NCBI GenBank assembly: GCA_023334545.1
Contig: JAADVB010000241.1
Span: 1 to 26,763, forward strand
Direction: 5' to 3'
Length of the DNA stretch: 26,763 nt
Origin: Salisapilia sapeloensis
Taxonomy: Eukaryota > Oomycota > Peronosporomycetes > Peronosporales > Salisapiliaceae
Below the pieces are notes generated by a model. It was not told the origin of the DNA and did no database searches. It saw nothing but the letters and a program-made list of their open reading frames with translations. This document shows, piece by piece, positions 1 to 9,308 of the stretch; position 1 is the stretch's first letter, and each line of letters begins with the position of its first letter. The position numbers and the translations under genes were made by a program.

Positions 1-1672
1 TGGATTCGTTATAAACTACTTGAAATATGCAGGCGTTTCTGATGCGACCAATCTCTTGCCTAGTTGGAAAGTGTCCATGGTCGGGTTCTACCCCATCAAA
101 ATTTGGTGAACACAAGTGATTGAAATAGACTACGTCGAGCTTGGAATTGTCTCTAAGAGACGATAAAACTGCGCCCCATTAGCTTCCTTCCTGTAGCAAC
201 CGTATTGATGGAAATTGTAGCATGCGATAAGACGAACTATAGAAGAGCAAGAATTTGACCACCATTTGTTGGCAACTCTGCTCCATCACGCATTGAAAAT
301 ACCCTCGAGCTTACGGTATCCTATATCATTATATGTCTGTGTCAAGTCAATTATATTCGTCCGTTGATGAGGTTATTGTCTTGACCTTATGAATTTAAAT
401 GGCGTAAACTATACAAACGTTTGTTGCTGCCTATACCTGAAAACGTCTCTGCAGACATTGATCAGTGGCTTCAAGCCACCGACCCAAGGCTACCATCATC
501 CACAATGGTGGAAACCTATGAAGCATTCCTGAACGGCAGGGCCGGTAGACTGTCATGCGATTAGCGTATGCTATGAGGCATTTGAGATCTCGAAAGTAAC
601 TCTAAATCAATTTGCCTCATTTCAATACAAAAATCAAACAAAGTCATTGTCTAGGACTATGGTCGAGCCATCCAGATCAAGGTGTCGTACCGGCATCTTG
701 AATGGAGAATATGGTTGAAAGTATTTCACTGGATCCGGAAGGAAATTCGGGATCGCAGTCCATAAATGGACTTGCTGATCAGAGCTCCGCCCCAGAGAGT
801 AGTCATCAATAAGAACCGCCCATTTCAACATCGGGTACTCTGAAACACACTCGCGGTATCTATCCAGTCGAAAGGCTCAGCAGAGACCGATCATGCACAT
901 CACCATTTTTCGGAATGGTTGAGTCCACCTCCGATGGGCTCCAAGGGTAGACATATTGTAACAAACTGTACATATACTTCCACCTTTGCAACGACGAAGT
1001 AGTCTGTCTAGGATTTATACTCGAATTGGTCTTCACAGCGAGCAAGCTAGAGTAGATTAGGGCCATTGGAAGAAAGTAAAATGATAAGATGCATGCATTT
1101 CATGGACATCGGATTCGGTCAGAAATGAGATGGCCATCCAAGATGGAAACGCTTGAGAAATCCAAGAAAAGAGCTATAGAGCGTTGCATCATCACAGAGT
1201 TAAAGGAATGTAAAAGACTTGTTGTAAATGAGAATGTGGTAGCAAGAGCACTTTCGCTTGTATGGGATAGTGCTAGCTACCAGAAGGCGAGGTTAGAGTA
1301 AGACTAAAAACTGTTGTGAAGGTTTATTCAGTACGGAACCAGCACATTAATTGATGAGTGTAGTCATCCACTGCCTAGCGTATAGTCTCCTTTTTTCACT
1401 CGGGTAGTACGAGAGTTAAATAGCAACTGAAGTGTGGCTAAATCATCAAGTCGTGTTCTATCTCTTGATCAAGAAAGGATGGCATATCGGGAGAACGTTC
1501 TAGAGACGGAAATTGACACTTTGCTCCTATATCCATGAAAAGCTTTCGAGGAGATCGATTCCAATCATCGACCAAATGTCGAGCTTTATAGGAAAGTTGT
1601 TTAAAATCGACCTAGGAATAGAAATAAAATACAAAAGTATCCAAACAAAAGCGGCGGCAGACACGTCTCGGA
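1..1672. other. AT-rich gene-poor flank with short open fragments
   Basis: No gene is supported here. The composition is visibly more AT-rich than the genes to the right. Short open stretches exist: plus-strand 2-109 (open at the window edge, 35 codons), plus-strand 385-564 (59 codons, no start), minus-strand 860-1066 and 634-831 in different frames, and plus-strand 1089-1301 (70 codons). The two minus-strand pieces have protein-like composition and lie end to end, so they could be a decayed or intron-split gene, but I recognise no family. The stretch 1310-1672 should hold the promoter and 5' leader of the bromodomain gene; I see no clear core-promoter motif in it. Confidence 0.5.
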
Positions 1673-4600
1673 ATGATCACGGAGCGAGAGCACGCCGAGT
1701 GCGTGCGTCTGCTGACGAAGCTTACGAACAAGGAGATCCAGGACAAATGGTCGTGGGTGTTCATGCAGCCAGTGACCGGTCTGGCGGACTATGCAGACGT
1801 GATCAAGAAGCCGATGGACCTCGGGACGGTCCGGAAGAATTTAGGGACCAAGCCATCTCGCTGTCGCTTCAAATCGCACGAAAAGTTCGCGCGAGACGTC
1901 CGGCTGGTCTTCCAGAACGCTCTTACGTACAATGAGGCGGACAAGGGCATCAAGGGCTCCGTGTATGACGCCGCCCAGTACCTCTTAAATCTGTTCGAGA
2001 CCGAGTACGCCAAGTCGTTGGACTCGGTGCTCAAGGAGGAGGATGGACGGAAGCAGGACGCATCAGCTGCAGGTGAGAGCGAGGCAGCGGGTGCGAGTGA
2101 AGATCGTCGAGAGAAGCGTAAGAAGCACAAGAAGGACAAGAAGAGCAGACACCGCCAGCCTCCGCCGGAAGAAGCTCCTGCTACCGTCGAGAAGAAGAGC
2201 ATGTCGGAGAAGGAAAAGAAGGACTGCATGTCTGTGCTGATGAAAGTGATCAAGTATCGCGACGGAAACGCGTCTCCTGCGCTCCCATTCTTGCAGCCAG
2301 TGGACCTCAACTACTTTCCAGACTACCGCGTCAAGGTCCCTCGCCGCATGCACCTGTACGGCGTCCAGAAGAAGCTGACGAACGGAGGGTACGTCGACTT
2401 GGACTCCTTCGCATTCGACGTCCGCCTGGTGTTCTCCAACTGCCTCGTCTACAACAGCGACGTCGTGGTCAGTCAGACCATGCGCAGCCACGCGCTCAAG
2501 CTCATGAAGGTGTTTGAGGTGGAGTTGGCCAAGATCGGAGGCAGCTGGCCTGGCATCCGGAAGCGGTGGGAGTGCCAGAGCGTATTAGATGCCATCCTCG
2601 GCGTCCGGACCGACGGGCAGGAGACGGCGCAGTGGTTCAAGTACCCGATCGAGACGTACTACGATTCTCCGGACCAGATCCCGTATGGGTACTATGACAA
2701 GGTGACGGAGCCCATGGACCTCGGGACCGTCTCGACTAGACTGCACCTAGGCCAGTACCGCAGCGCTCGGCAGTTCGTCAACGACACACGGCTGACGTTT
2801 GACAACTGCATCCGGTACTGGCGAGATATCCCCGGAGGCCAGACGTACTGCGACTCTGCCAAGACGCTGATTCGGAAGCTCAAGGAGGAGACGGCCAAGA
2901 GGTTTGACGAGACGCTGGTGGAGAAGGCGAGCAAGAAGGCTCGTCACGCGAGCACTCTGTCATCTGCCTCCTCCTCTTCCTCTTCCGCTAGTCATAAGCC
3001 AGAGGCGCGAGAGGAGAAGGGCAAGAGCTCGATGGACAAGATGAGCTGGCGAGACGCGTGTAGGGAGGTGGTGGGGATGCTCAAGAAGCACAAGATGAAG
3101 GGCTACCAGGGCGTGGACATTCGCACGGCAGCTCCGTTCGAGCAGGCGGTGGACGTGAGCAAGTACTCGGACTACCTGACGATCGTCCAGGAGCCCATGG
3201 ACCTCGCGACAATCGACAAGAAGCTCCGGAATGAAAGGTATCACAGCGTCGATGAATTCAGTGCCGACGTCCACCTGATCTTCTCCAACTGCCTCAAGTA
3301 CAACAGCGACCCAGTCCAGTGCGCCGACATTCGAGCCATGGCCACGAGCCTACGAGACTACTTTAGCAAGCTTTACGACACTCGCCTGGCGCATCGAGCC
3401 AACTCGACTGGCCCGACGACGCTGCCGGAGCAGACGGCCGACAAGAGCAAGCCCACGGAGGACAGGCCAGTGGAGAAAGAGAAGCCTCCTGCTCCTGTAG
3501 CAGACAAGGCGGAAGAGAAGGACGCCAAGGCGAGGGAAAGAGCCGAGAGGAAGAGGCGAAAGCAGGAAAAACGGGAGCGGAAGAAGGAGAAGAAGGAAAA
3601 GGACAAGAGGGAGAGGGAGAGGCAGAAGAAGGAAGAGGAGGCCAAGTCTGCTCCAGTTAAGGTGGAGCCCAAGGTGGAGGTCAAAGCACAAGCTCCTCCG
3701 CCTCCAAAGGCGGAAGCTCCTCCGAAGGTAGAAGCTCCTCCAAAGACGGAAGCTCCTTTAAAAGCGGAACAGCCTCCTCCGGCAGCTCCTGCCCCAAGTC
3801 GAGTGGCGACCAAGAGCGGCAAGAGTCGTCCGTCGGGTGTGAACTCGAGTCGGAAGACGTCCAAGAAGAGCGGGAAGAAGACGGACTTGAGCAAGTGGGA
3901 GTCTGCGTCCAAGCGCATTCTGGACCGCCTGAAGAAGATTGATGAGGTAGGCAAGCTCCACTTTGACAAGCCTCTGGTCGAAGCCTTTCCGCAACTCATG
4001 GACGAGTACGCTCGCTTCGTGTCCGAGCCCATGGACCTTCGGACGCTCGGGGAGCAACTGGAAGCCCACTCGTTGTCGCCAGAAGAGTTCGTTCGGAAGG
4101 GAAAGCTCATCTTTGAGAATGCCGTCACCTTTAACTCTGCCGACGACGAAGCTTCGGAGCACGTCCGGAACATGTCCAAGCACCTCGAGTGGTACTTTAC
4201 GTCGCTTTGTGCCGAGCATCAGCCGCAGCTCTTCCCCGAGAGCGAAGAGTACAAGGAGAAGAGGAGGCAGCTGAGGCAAGAGCGGGAGAAGCAGGTGGCG
4301 GACGTGGATGTGGAAGCCAAGACGAGGGAGTGTCATCGCGTCCTTCGGGCGCTGACGAGTCAAAAAAACGAGAAGAAGTGCTGGCCGTTCCGGAAGCCTG
4401 TGCAGGAGCTCTTCCCAGGGCTCTCGAAGGACTACTTTGACATGATCAAGCACCCGATGGACCTCCAGACGGTTGCCACCAAGCTCCAGGCTGGGCAGTA
4501 CGAGACGCACGATCAGTTCATCCTGGATATCCGTCGGACGTTTGACAACGCCATCCAGTACAACCAGGCAGACAAGGACAGAGGAGAGGAAACGGTGTAT

Positions 4601-5263
4601 GCTCTCGCCATGCACATGAAGCATCTAGCGGAAGACTTGCTCGGGGAGATGACGCTCGATGTCATGGAAAAACTGCATCGGAGAAAGTTGAACGGAGACG
4701 ACTGGTCGACGCGGAAGCGACCGGCGCCAGATGACGGAGGTAGTGCGAAGAAGGCGAGGAAGACGGAGAGCGTCAAGACGCCGGAAAAGTCTCCTGAGCG
4801 CAAGACCAAAACGCCAGAGACCAAGGATGCGCCGGAGAGTACCGCCAAGAAACCAGTGGACGACGATGTGATCGTCCCTCGCATTAAGCTCAACGTATCC
4901 TCCGCCAAGGGACCGGCCAAGGCAGAGCGCAAGGCGGAGGAGAAGCGTCGGAAACGAGCCAAGCGGGAGGAGGAGAGCCAGAAGCGTCGACGGACGGCCG
5001 TGGCTGCCACGGACGACGCCATTCGAGAAGCTGAGCGCCGGAGTCGACGCAAGCGACGGCGAGTGGAGGCGGAAGAGGCAAAACGAGCGCGTCAAAAGCA
5101 GCAGCAGGAGGAACAGGAGCGCCTGCAGGAAGAGAAGCGTCGAGAGAAGGCCAAGTTCGACGCAAGTAAGCTGTCGAGTATATTCCAGGGCGGATCCTTC
5201 TGGTGCAAGAAGCGCACCAAGTTGGGTGTGTCTCCTGCGTTCGAGACGCCGCAAGTCATGTAG
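1673..5263 (+). CDS. Polybromo-like protein with six bromodomains
   Basis: Intronless, 1196 aa, probably a nuclear chromatin reader that binds acetylated histone tails. Six bromodomains are visible, at about residues 8-115, 180-288, 298-412, 458-572, 742-846 and 884-992. Five carry a PMDL motif in the ZA loop (47-50, 347-350, 508-511, 786-789, 928-931). The acetyl-lysine-binding Asn is present in domains 1, 2, 4, 5 and 6 (N87, N261, N544, N821, N964). Domain 3 has Trp383 in its place, and domain 2 has RMHL instead of PMDL. Between domains 4 and 5 lies a long Lys/Glu-rich and Pro-Lys-Glu-Ala repeat linker. The tail (about 1010-1165) is very basic, with likely nuclear localisation signals and a coiled coil. 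Six bromodomains recall metazoan polybromo (PBAF complex) and yeast Rsc1/2/4, but no BAH or HMG domain is seen. Membership of a SWI/SNF-type remodeller is inference. The ATG is the first in frame near domain 1. Confidence 0.92.
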   Translation: MITEREHAECVRLLTKLTNKEIQDKWSWVFMQPVTGLADYADVIKKPMDLGTVRKNLGTKPSRCRFKSHEKFARDVRLVFQNALTYNEADKGIKGSVYDAAQYLLNLFETEYAKSLDSVLKEEDGRKQDASAAGESEAAGASEDRREKRKKHKKDKKSRHRQPPPEEAPATVEKKSMSEKEKKDCMSVLMKVIKYRDGNASPALPFLQPVDLNYFPDYRVKVPRRMHLYGVQKKLTNGGYVDLDSFAFDVRLVFSNCLVYNSDVVVSQTMRSHALKLMKVFEVELAKIGGSWPGIRKRWECQSVLDAILGVRTDGQETAQWFKYPIETYYDSPDQIPYGYYDKVTEPMDLGTVSTRLHLGQYRSARQFVNDTRLTFDNCIRYWRDIPGGQTYCDSAKTLIRKLKEETAKRFDETLVEKASKKARHASTLSSASSSSSSASHKPEAREEKGKSSMDKMSWRDACREVVGMLKKHKMKGYQGVDIRTAAPFEQAVDVSKYSDYLTIVQEPMDLATIDKKLRNERYHSVDEFSADVHLIFSNCLKYNSDPVQCADIRAMATSLRDYFSKLYDTRLAHRANSTGPTTLPEQTADKSKPTEDRPVEKEKPPAPVADKAEEKDAKARERAERKRRKQEKRERKKEKKEKDKRERERQKKEEEAKSAPVKVEPKVEVKAQAPPPPKAEAPPKVEAPPKTEAPLKAEQPPPAAPAPSRVATKSGKSRPSGVNSSRKTSKKSGKKTDLSKWESASKRILDRLKKIDEVGKLHFDKPLVEAFPQLMDEYARFVSEPMDLRTLGEQLEAHSLSPEEFVRKGKLIFENAVTFNSADDEASEHVRNMSKHLEWYFTSLCAEHQPQLFPESEEYKEKRRQLRQEREKQVADVDVEAKTRECHRVLRALTSQKNEKKCWPFRKPVQELFPGLSKDYFDMIKHPMDLQTVATKLQAGQYETHDQFILDIRRTFDNAIQYNQADKDRGEETVYALAMHMKHLAEDLLGEMTLDVMEKLHRRKLNGDDWSTRKRPAPDDGGSAKKARKTESVKTPEKSPERKTKTPETKDAPESTAKKPVDDDVIVPRIKLNVSSAKGPAKAERKAEEKRRKRAKREEESQKRRRTAVAATDDAIREAERRSRRKRRRVEAEEAKRARQKQQQEEQERLQEEKRREKAKFDASKLSSIFQGGSFWCKKRTKLGVSPAFETPQVM
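3710..3763 (+). repeat. Three 18-bp units coding Pro-Lys-Glu-Ala linker
   Basis: Three adjacent imperfect 18-bp units (3710-3727, 3728-3745, 3746-3763) share the core GAAGCTCCT and code for repeated E-A-P-P-K hexapeptides in the linker between bromodomains 4 and 5. A looser copy precedes them. This is probably an intragenic tandem duplication giving a flexible spacer. Confidence 0.75.
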
Positions 5264-5596
5264 AGACCTTAGTCAAGAGAAAGGAAAGGAAGTGTATTGG
5301 AATATCAAACGACCTGCGTCTCTTGATTTTTTTTTGAAAGCGGTCACTTTGGAAAAGCGTCCACGAAAGAAGAGAAAGAAAGAAAGTAGTTTGTCCAAGG
5401 ACGAAATGTCCTGCCGAAAAGGTGCAGATCGTGTCGTGTTGAAAGAACCGCCAAGCGATTCGAATGCCTTTGAAAGTGTGTCTTTTTTATCTTTTTGTCG
5501 CACTCGTCCGTCGTGACAAGTGGTCGTCTTGTGCTTTTTGTTTCCTTTTTCGAGTATTTCATGCACCTCTCGTCTGTACATTTCCTGCTTTTCCCA
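5264..5596. other. Convergent intergenic region, 3' ends of two genes
   Basis: This 333-bp spacer lies between the stop codons of the convergent bromodomain and cyclin genes. It has several T-rich runs (for example near 5326-5335 and 5483-5495) suited to 3' untranslated sequence. Small open frames across it look random. I see no RNA gene. Confidence 0.55.
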
Positions 5597-7003
5597 CTAG
5601 GCAAAGTGGGGAGCATGCGTCGGGTTGAACGCCGGGTCCGACGCAAAGTTCCCTCCCTCCTTTCCGTTCCAGCCGTACTTGTAGTGGTACACATGGACGT
5701 CCGGCGCGATGGGCTCCGGATCGTACACGTGCTGCGAGTGGTGACTGGGAGGATGACCGTACCACAGCCAGTCGCCGTGCGTCTCCTGGCTCTCGGCGTA
5801 CGAAGGAGACGGCTCCATCATCGGCATGGGCGCCATCATCGGTTCGAACGAACGCATGTAGTACGGCGACCACGCGTCGTGACCAGACACGTATGCCTGG
5901 GACGAGTAGTCGAGCGACATCGGCCGGGCGTACGCCGGTTGATCCTGTCCGAGCACTTGTTCCATCAGATGCGGTGGCACAGCCACGACCGACTGGATGA
6001 ACAAGTGCTCTTCCTCGGCGACCTTGCTCCACCGCTGGCGGTGCTGCTGGTCGGCGTACCCATAGGACGCTCCAGGCCAGTGCACCTGCGCGTTCCCTCT
6101 CGTCGACGTCGTGTGGTGCAGCCAGCGACGGCAGTCCCACAGGACAGACGGTTCTAGCTGGAGAAACTGCGCAACAAAGTTGAGGTCGAGACTCGAGTCC
6201 ACGAGGAGCAGACAGGCGCCGGCGAGGACGCTCGGGAGGTAGTCTGGCGCGTGGGCATCCAGCAGGGCTGTGTCAAGGAGCTGCACGGCGTGCTCCAGGA
6301 GCTCTTTGGTGCCACTCGGATTCCGCTCCGCGTCGATAAAGTCGGCCATGGTGAGCATGGCGTGTCCTGGCGCGTGGCCGGACAGGAGGAAGAGCAGCCA
6401 TCCGTACGGAGATGGCGGGTGGAACTGCCACTTAAGCTCCTGCGCGAACTCGAGCTCCTTCGTGATGAGCCAGTTGGTCGCGTAGTTGGCGTGGTCGCTG
6501 GCGTTGGCCAGGTAGGCCGTGACTTCGGCTGCTTTGGGCGGATGCACCTCCTCGATCTTGGCGGCCATGAAGACGCAAACCGTTGCGACTTGGCGCACCT
6601 GGTGCTCCGGCGGGAGCGCCCAGACGGATGCGTCGTACGAGCGCATGGACGTGGCGCCAGACGCAGCGTAGACGGGTGCGCTGCCTCGACGTCGCTGGGA
6701 CGGCGGCTGTGGTCCGCCCCACTTGCGCAGTAGCGCGTGTGCGTACTGCAAGGCAAAGTGGGCTGTCTGTCGTTGTAGAGCAAAGTGGTGGCATGCGTGG
6801 GTGATCCAGTGCCAAGCTGCGCCGTAGTAGTCGAGCCCGGCGGCGTCCGAGGGCGGCGACTGACTGATGGCGAGGGGCGAGTACGAGGACTGTCCGAGTG
6901 CGTTGGACGTGTTCCTCGGCTGGGCGTTGGCCGGAGAACCTATTTCCTGGAACGCCATCTCCTTCCTGCGCATACTGAGCACGACCATAAGGTCCTGGTT
7001 CAT
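5597..7003 (-). CDS. Cyclin-box protein, atypical
   Basis: 468 aa, intronless, read on the minus strand. The N-terminal cyclin fold spans about residues 60-205: a first helix near 61-92, the hallmark CVFMAAKIEE segment at 143-152, and a segment with an acidic residue and Trp192 before the PPSPYGWL motif near 196-203. The Lys-Glu pair that contacts the CDK PSTAIRE helix in canonical cyclins appears kept (K149, E183 by alignment from memory). A second, weaker cyclin-like half covers about 210-298. Odd points are a low-complexity Gln/Arg/Gly insert at about 96-120 inside the box, and a 150-residue C-terminal tail rich in Met, Pro, Tyr and His. Expected role: activating a cyclin-dependent kinase in the cell cycle or transcription; the class is not clear. 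Met1, 6, 11 and 16 are all possible starts; the first was taken. It diverges from SLU7 across a 674-bp gap. Confidence 0.85.
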   Translation of the reverse strand: MNQDLMVVLSMRRKEMAFQEIGSPANAQPRNTSNALGQSSYSPLAISQSPPSDAAGLDYYGAAWHWITHACHHFALQRQTAHFALQYAHALLRKWGGPQPPSQRRRGSAPVYAASGATSMRSYDASVWALPPEHQVRQVATVCVFMAAKIEEVHPPKAAEVTAYLANASDHANYATNWLITKELEFAQELKWQFHPPSPYGWLLFLLSGHAPGHAMLTMADFIDAERNPSGTKELLEHAVQLLDTALLDAHAPDYLPSVLAGACLLLVDSSLDLNFVAQFLQLEPSVLWDCRRWLHHTTSTRGNAQVHWPGASYGYADQQHRQRWSKVAEEEHLFIQSVVAVPPHLMEQVLGQDQPAYARPMSLDYSSQAYVSGHDAWSPYYMRSFEPMMAPMPMMEPSPSYAESQETHGDWLWYGHPPSHHSQHVYDPEPIAPDVHVYHYKYGWNGKEGGNFASDPAFNPTHAPHFA

Positions 7004-7677
7004 CCTGTCCGTGGACGTCGGTGGGGAGGGCGCGTGCGCCGAGAGGGCTGGCTCGAGCCTCTTGGTGTGGTTCGAAGGAGCGTCTGGTCGGACTCGAGTG
7101 TCTTGTAGCTAGTGGTGAATGCAGCAGCTCTCCTTCTGGCGTGACGTGTCCTTATCTTGTCGTCCACCGACCGCGCTCTCGACTTGCGGAACGAAGAGCG
7201 GCGAGTGGCACCCTGTGACACTTTTACGCTGGCTTTAGCTAATGCGTACGGATTAGGAAAGAATTGACTCGAAAAGGGCAGCGAGGACAAAGAAATCGAC
7301 GTCCAAGCGCGCCAAAGTGTGTGAGAGCGGGAAATGGAGACATGAAGGTGAATAAAATTCAGTTGGAGGATGGAGAGGAAGGGAGTGATGGTGGAACTGG
7401 ATGTACGAAAGAAAATCAGTTTCAGCAGGACACAGGGTCTCATTGGCCTTTGACACCTTGTAGGTTCATCTACTAGCACATCCTCAATCGACATGCACTC
7501 GCCAACACTAGAAAGCTGACAAAGTAGCCTCCATCGTCTACTATCCTTTGTCGCTGACAGCAGCCTTCCGCCCTTACTTGTCGTGGGTGGCATTCTATGT
7601 CAACACCATCTATTTCGTCTCTAATCCGTACGAAATAGTCGAGTCGCAGAATAGCAACTCGTTGGCCAAGTAGCAAA
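7004..7677. promoter_or_regulatory. Divergent promoter region, cyclin and SLU7
   Basis: This 674-bp spacer separates the start codons of two divergent genes, so it should hold both promoters and 5' leaders. On the minus strand a CCATTTCCC element near 7331-7339 resembles the oomycete initiator (YCATTYY), about 330 bp upstream of the cyclin ATG. No TATA box is clear. A 197-codon minus-strand open frame crosses the region (7000-7593), but its Ser/Arg-rich composition does not look like a conserved protein. Confidence 0.5.
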
Positions 7678-9288
7678 ATGGGGGATCGACGTCGAGCCAA
7701 GGAGGTGGAGGAAGCTCGGAAGAACGGGACGCTGCCGCCGGAGAAGGATGCGGAGGGCAACCTGATCAATCCGCACAACCCAGAGTACATTAGTAAGCGT
7801 CCGTGGTATCTCGGCGACTCTGGGCCGTCGCTCAAGCATCAGAGCCTTCAAAAGTCGTCGCACCTCTTATCGATCCACGAAGCCGACGAGCTCCATGCGC
7901 GCCATCGTCCGACGTCGAAAGTCGATACTTCTCGTCGCAAGTGGAAGAAAGGCGCTTGTAAGAATTGTGGCGCCACGACGCATAAAGCGACGGAATGTGT
8001 CGAACGACCGCGGAAAGTCGGTGCGTGGAAGACGAATCGGAACATTGTGGAGGAGGAAGAAGGTGTGGATGTGCGATCGGAGAGGTATGGTAAGCTCGCG
8101 TTTGATGCGAAGCGAGACCAGTGGCTCGGGTACGACCCGAAGGACCATGAACAGACGATCAAGCGCTACGACCGGATCGAGTCGAAGCGTCGGGAGAAGC
8201 GACTGGCGCAGACGGATGGGCAGAAGGCGCATGAAGAAGCGCTGTCGGACTCAGACTATGAGTCGGACGCAGACTCGAGCGACAAGGAGTTTCGAGACAA
8301 GGAAGGCCAGCTCTTTACGGAGCGCGTGGCGAGACAAGGCGGCGTCGGAGGCGCCGAGATGAAGACGACGGTGCGGAATCTCCGCATTCGAGAGGACACG
8401 GCCAAGTACCTTCGTAACTTGGACCCGAACTCGGCGTACTATGACCCGAAGACGCGTTCGATGCGTGAGAATCCGAACCCGGAGCTCGCACCGGAAGACA
8501 CGACGTTTGCTGGAGACAATGTGGTGCGGCACACAGGCGACTCTGGTCGCTTAGCCCAGATGCAAATGTTTGCGTGGGAAGCGCATCGGCAGAGCGGGAG
8601 TGAGCTGCATCCACTGGCGGATCCGAGTCAAGCCGAGTTTCTTCAGAAGCAGTTCGAAGAGAAGAAGCAGCGGCTGGAGGAGGAGCGGAAGCGGCGGATC
8701 TTGGACAAGTATGGCGGACAGGAGCATCTGGGACAGGCGCCGGCGCTAGGCCAGTCGGAGCAGTATGTCGAGTACACCAAGGACGGTCGAGTGGCTGGCG
8801 GAGGAGAAAAGGCTGTGGCGAGGAGCAAGTACGTGGAGGATGTGCTGGAGAACAACCACTCGAGCGTCTGGGGCTCGTTCTTTGATCGGAAGAGTGGCTT
8901 GTGGGGATACAAGTGCTGCCACTCGAGCGTCCGGAATAGCTATTGCACGGGGGAAGAGGGCAAGAGAGCCGTCGTGGAGGCAGCTAGTCGACAGGTGGAG
9001 GCACGGGAGATGCTCCCTGTGAAAGAGTCGACGGACGACGCTGCGTCGGTCGTGACCAAGAGGAGTGAGATGTATGGGGAGAACGTCGCGCCAGAGCTAG
9101 ATGATAAGAAACTCCGGAAGGCACTAAAGCGAGCGAGGAAGGCGGATGAGACGGATGAGCGAAAGCGCAAGTACAATGCTCGCGGGACGTACGAGGTGGA
9201 TGCAGAGGAGATGGAGGCGTATAAGCTGACCAAGAGAAGAGGGGAAGACCCGATGGCTAACGTAGATGGAGAGGAATTGCTAGAGTAG
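7678..9288 (+). CDS. SLU7: Pre-mRNA splicing factor SLU7
   Basis: 536 aa, intronless. SLU7 acts in the second catalytic step of splicing, where it helps position the 3' splice site in the spliceosome. Visible family features: an N-terminal block with N-P-H-N-P-E-Y-I and R-P-W-Y-L-G near residues 31-46; a CCHC zinc knuckle with C94, C97, H102 and C107; an Asp/Ser-rich acidic stretch near 189-203; the block YYDPKTRSMRENPNPE at 254-269; and a C-terminal block with NNHSSVWGSFF and GYKCCHS at about 392-416. The length is close to the human protein (586 aa). The basic tail at about 455-525 has coiled-coil potential and likely nuclear localisation signals. The ATG at 7678 fits the conserved N terminus. 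Its stop lies 20 bp from the stop of the convergent phosphomannomutase gene. Confidence 0.97.
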   Translation: MGDRRRAKEVEEARKNGTLPPEKDAEGNLINPHNPEYISKRPWYLGDSGPSLKHQSLQKSSHLLSIHEADELHARHRPTSKVDTSRRKWKKGACKNCGATTHKATECVERPRKVGAWKTNRNIVEEEEGVDVRSERYGKLAFDAKRDQWLGYDPKDHEQTIKRYDRIESKRREKRLAQTDGQKAHEEALSDSDYESDADSSDKEFRDKEGQLFTERVARQGGVGGAEMKTTVRNLRIREDTAKYLRNLDPNSAYYDPKTRSMRENPNPELAPEDTTFAGDNVVRHTGDSGRLAQMQMFAWEAHRQSGSELHPLADPSQAEFLQKQFEEKKQRLEEERKRRILDKYGGQEHLGQAPALGQSEQYVEYTKDGRVAGGGEKAVARSKYVEDVLENNHSSVWGSFFDRKSGLWGYKCCHSSVRNSYCTGEEGKRAVVEAASRQVEAREMLPVKESTDDAASVVTKRSEMYGENVAPELDDKKLRKALKRARKADETDERKRKYNARGTYEVDAEEMEAYKLTKRRGEDPMANVDGEELLE

Positions 9289-9308
9289 ATTTTCACTTGT
9301 CTTTTGTG

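Noticed and set aside
634-831. Resemblance of a minus-strand fragment to an alpha-mannosidase motif (VL-D-S-G-SS)
   Set aside because: Only a handful of residues match and a gap is needed; the surrounding residues do not support the family.
3373-4624. Long antisense frames (268 and 288 codons) in the bromodomain gene
   Set aside because: They mirror the Lys/Glu-rich linker as Ser/Phe/Leu-rich sequence and have no motif; typical shadows of biased codons.
5290-5600. Possible small genes in the convergent spacer
   Set aside because: Several short frames on both strands overlap one another, are Lys/Ser/Phe-rich, and have no motif; better explained as 3' untranslated sequence.
7050-7080. GGTTCGA sequence like a tRNA T-loop
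   Set aside because: No matching acceptor, D or anticodon stem can be folded around it.
7000-7593. 197-codon minus-strand frame upstream of the cyclin
   Set aside because: Overlaps the cyclin start in another frame, has Ser/Arg-rich random-looking composition, and occupies the divergent promoter.
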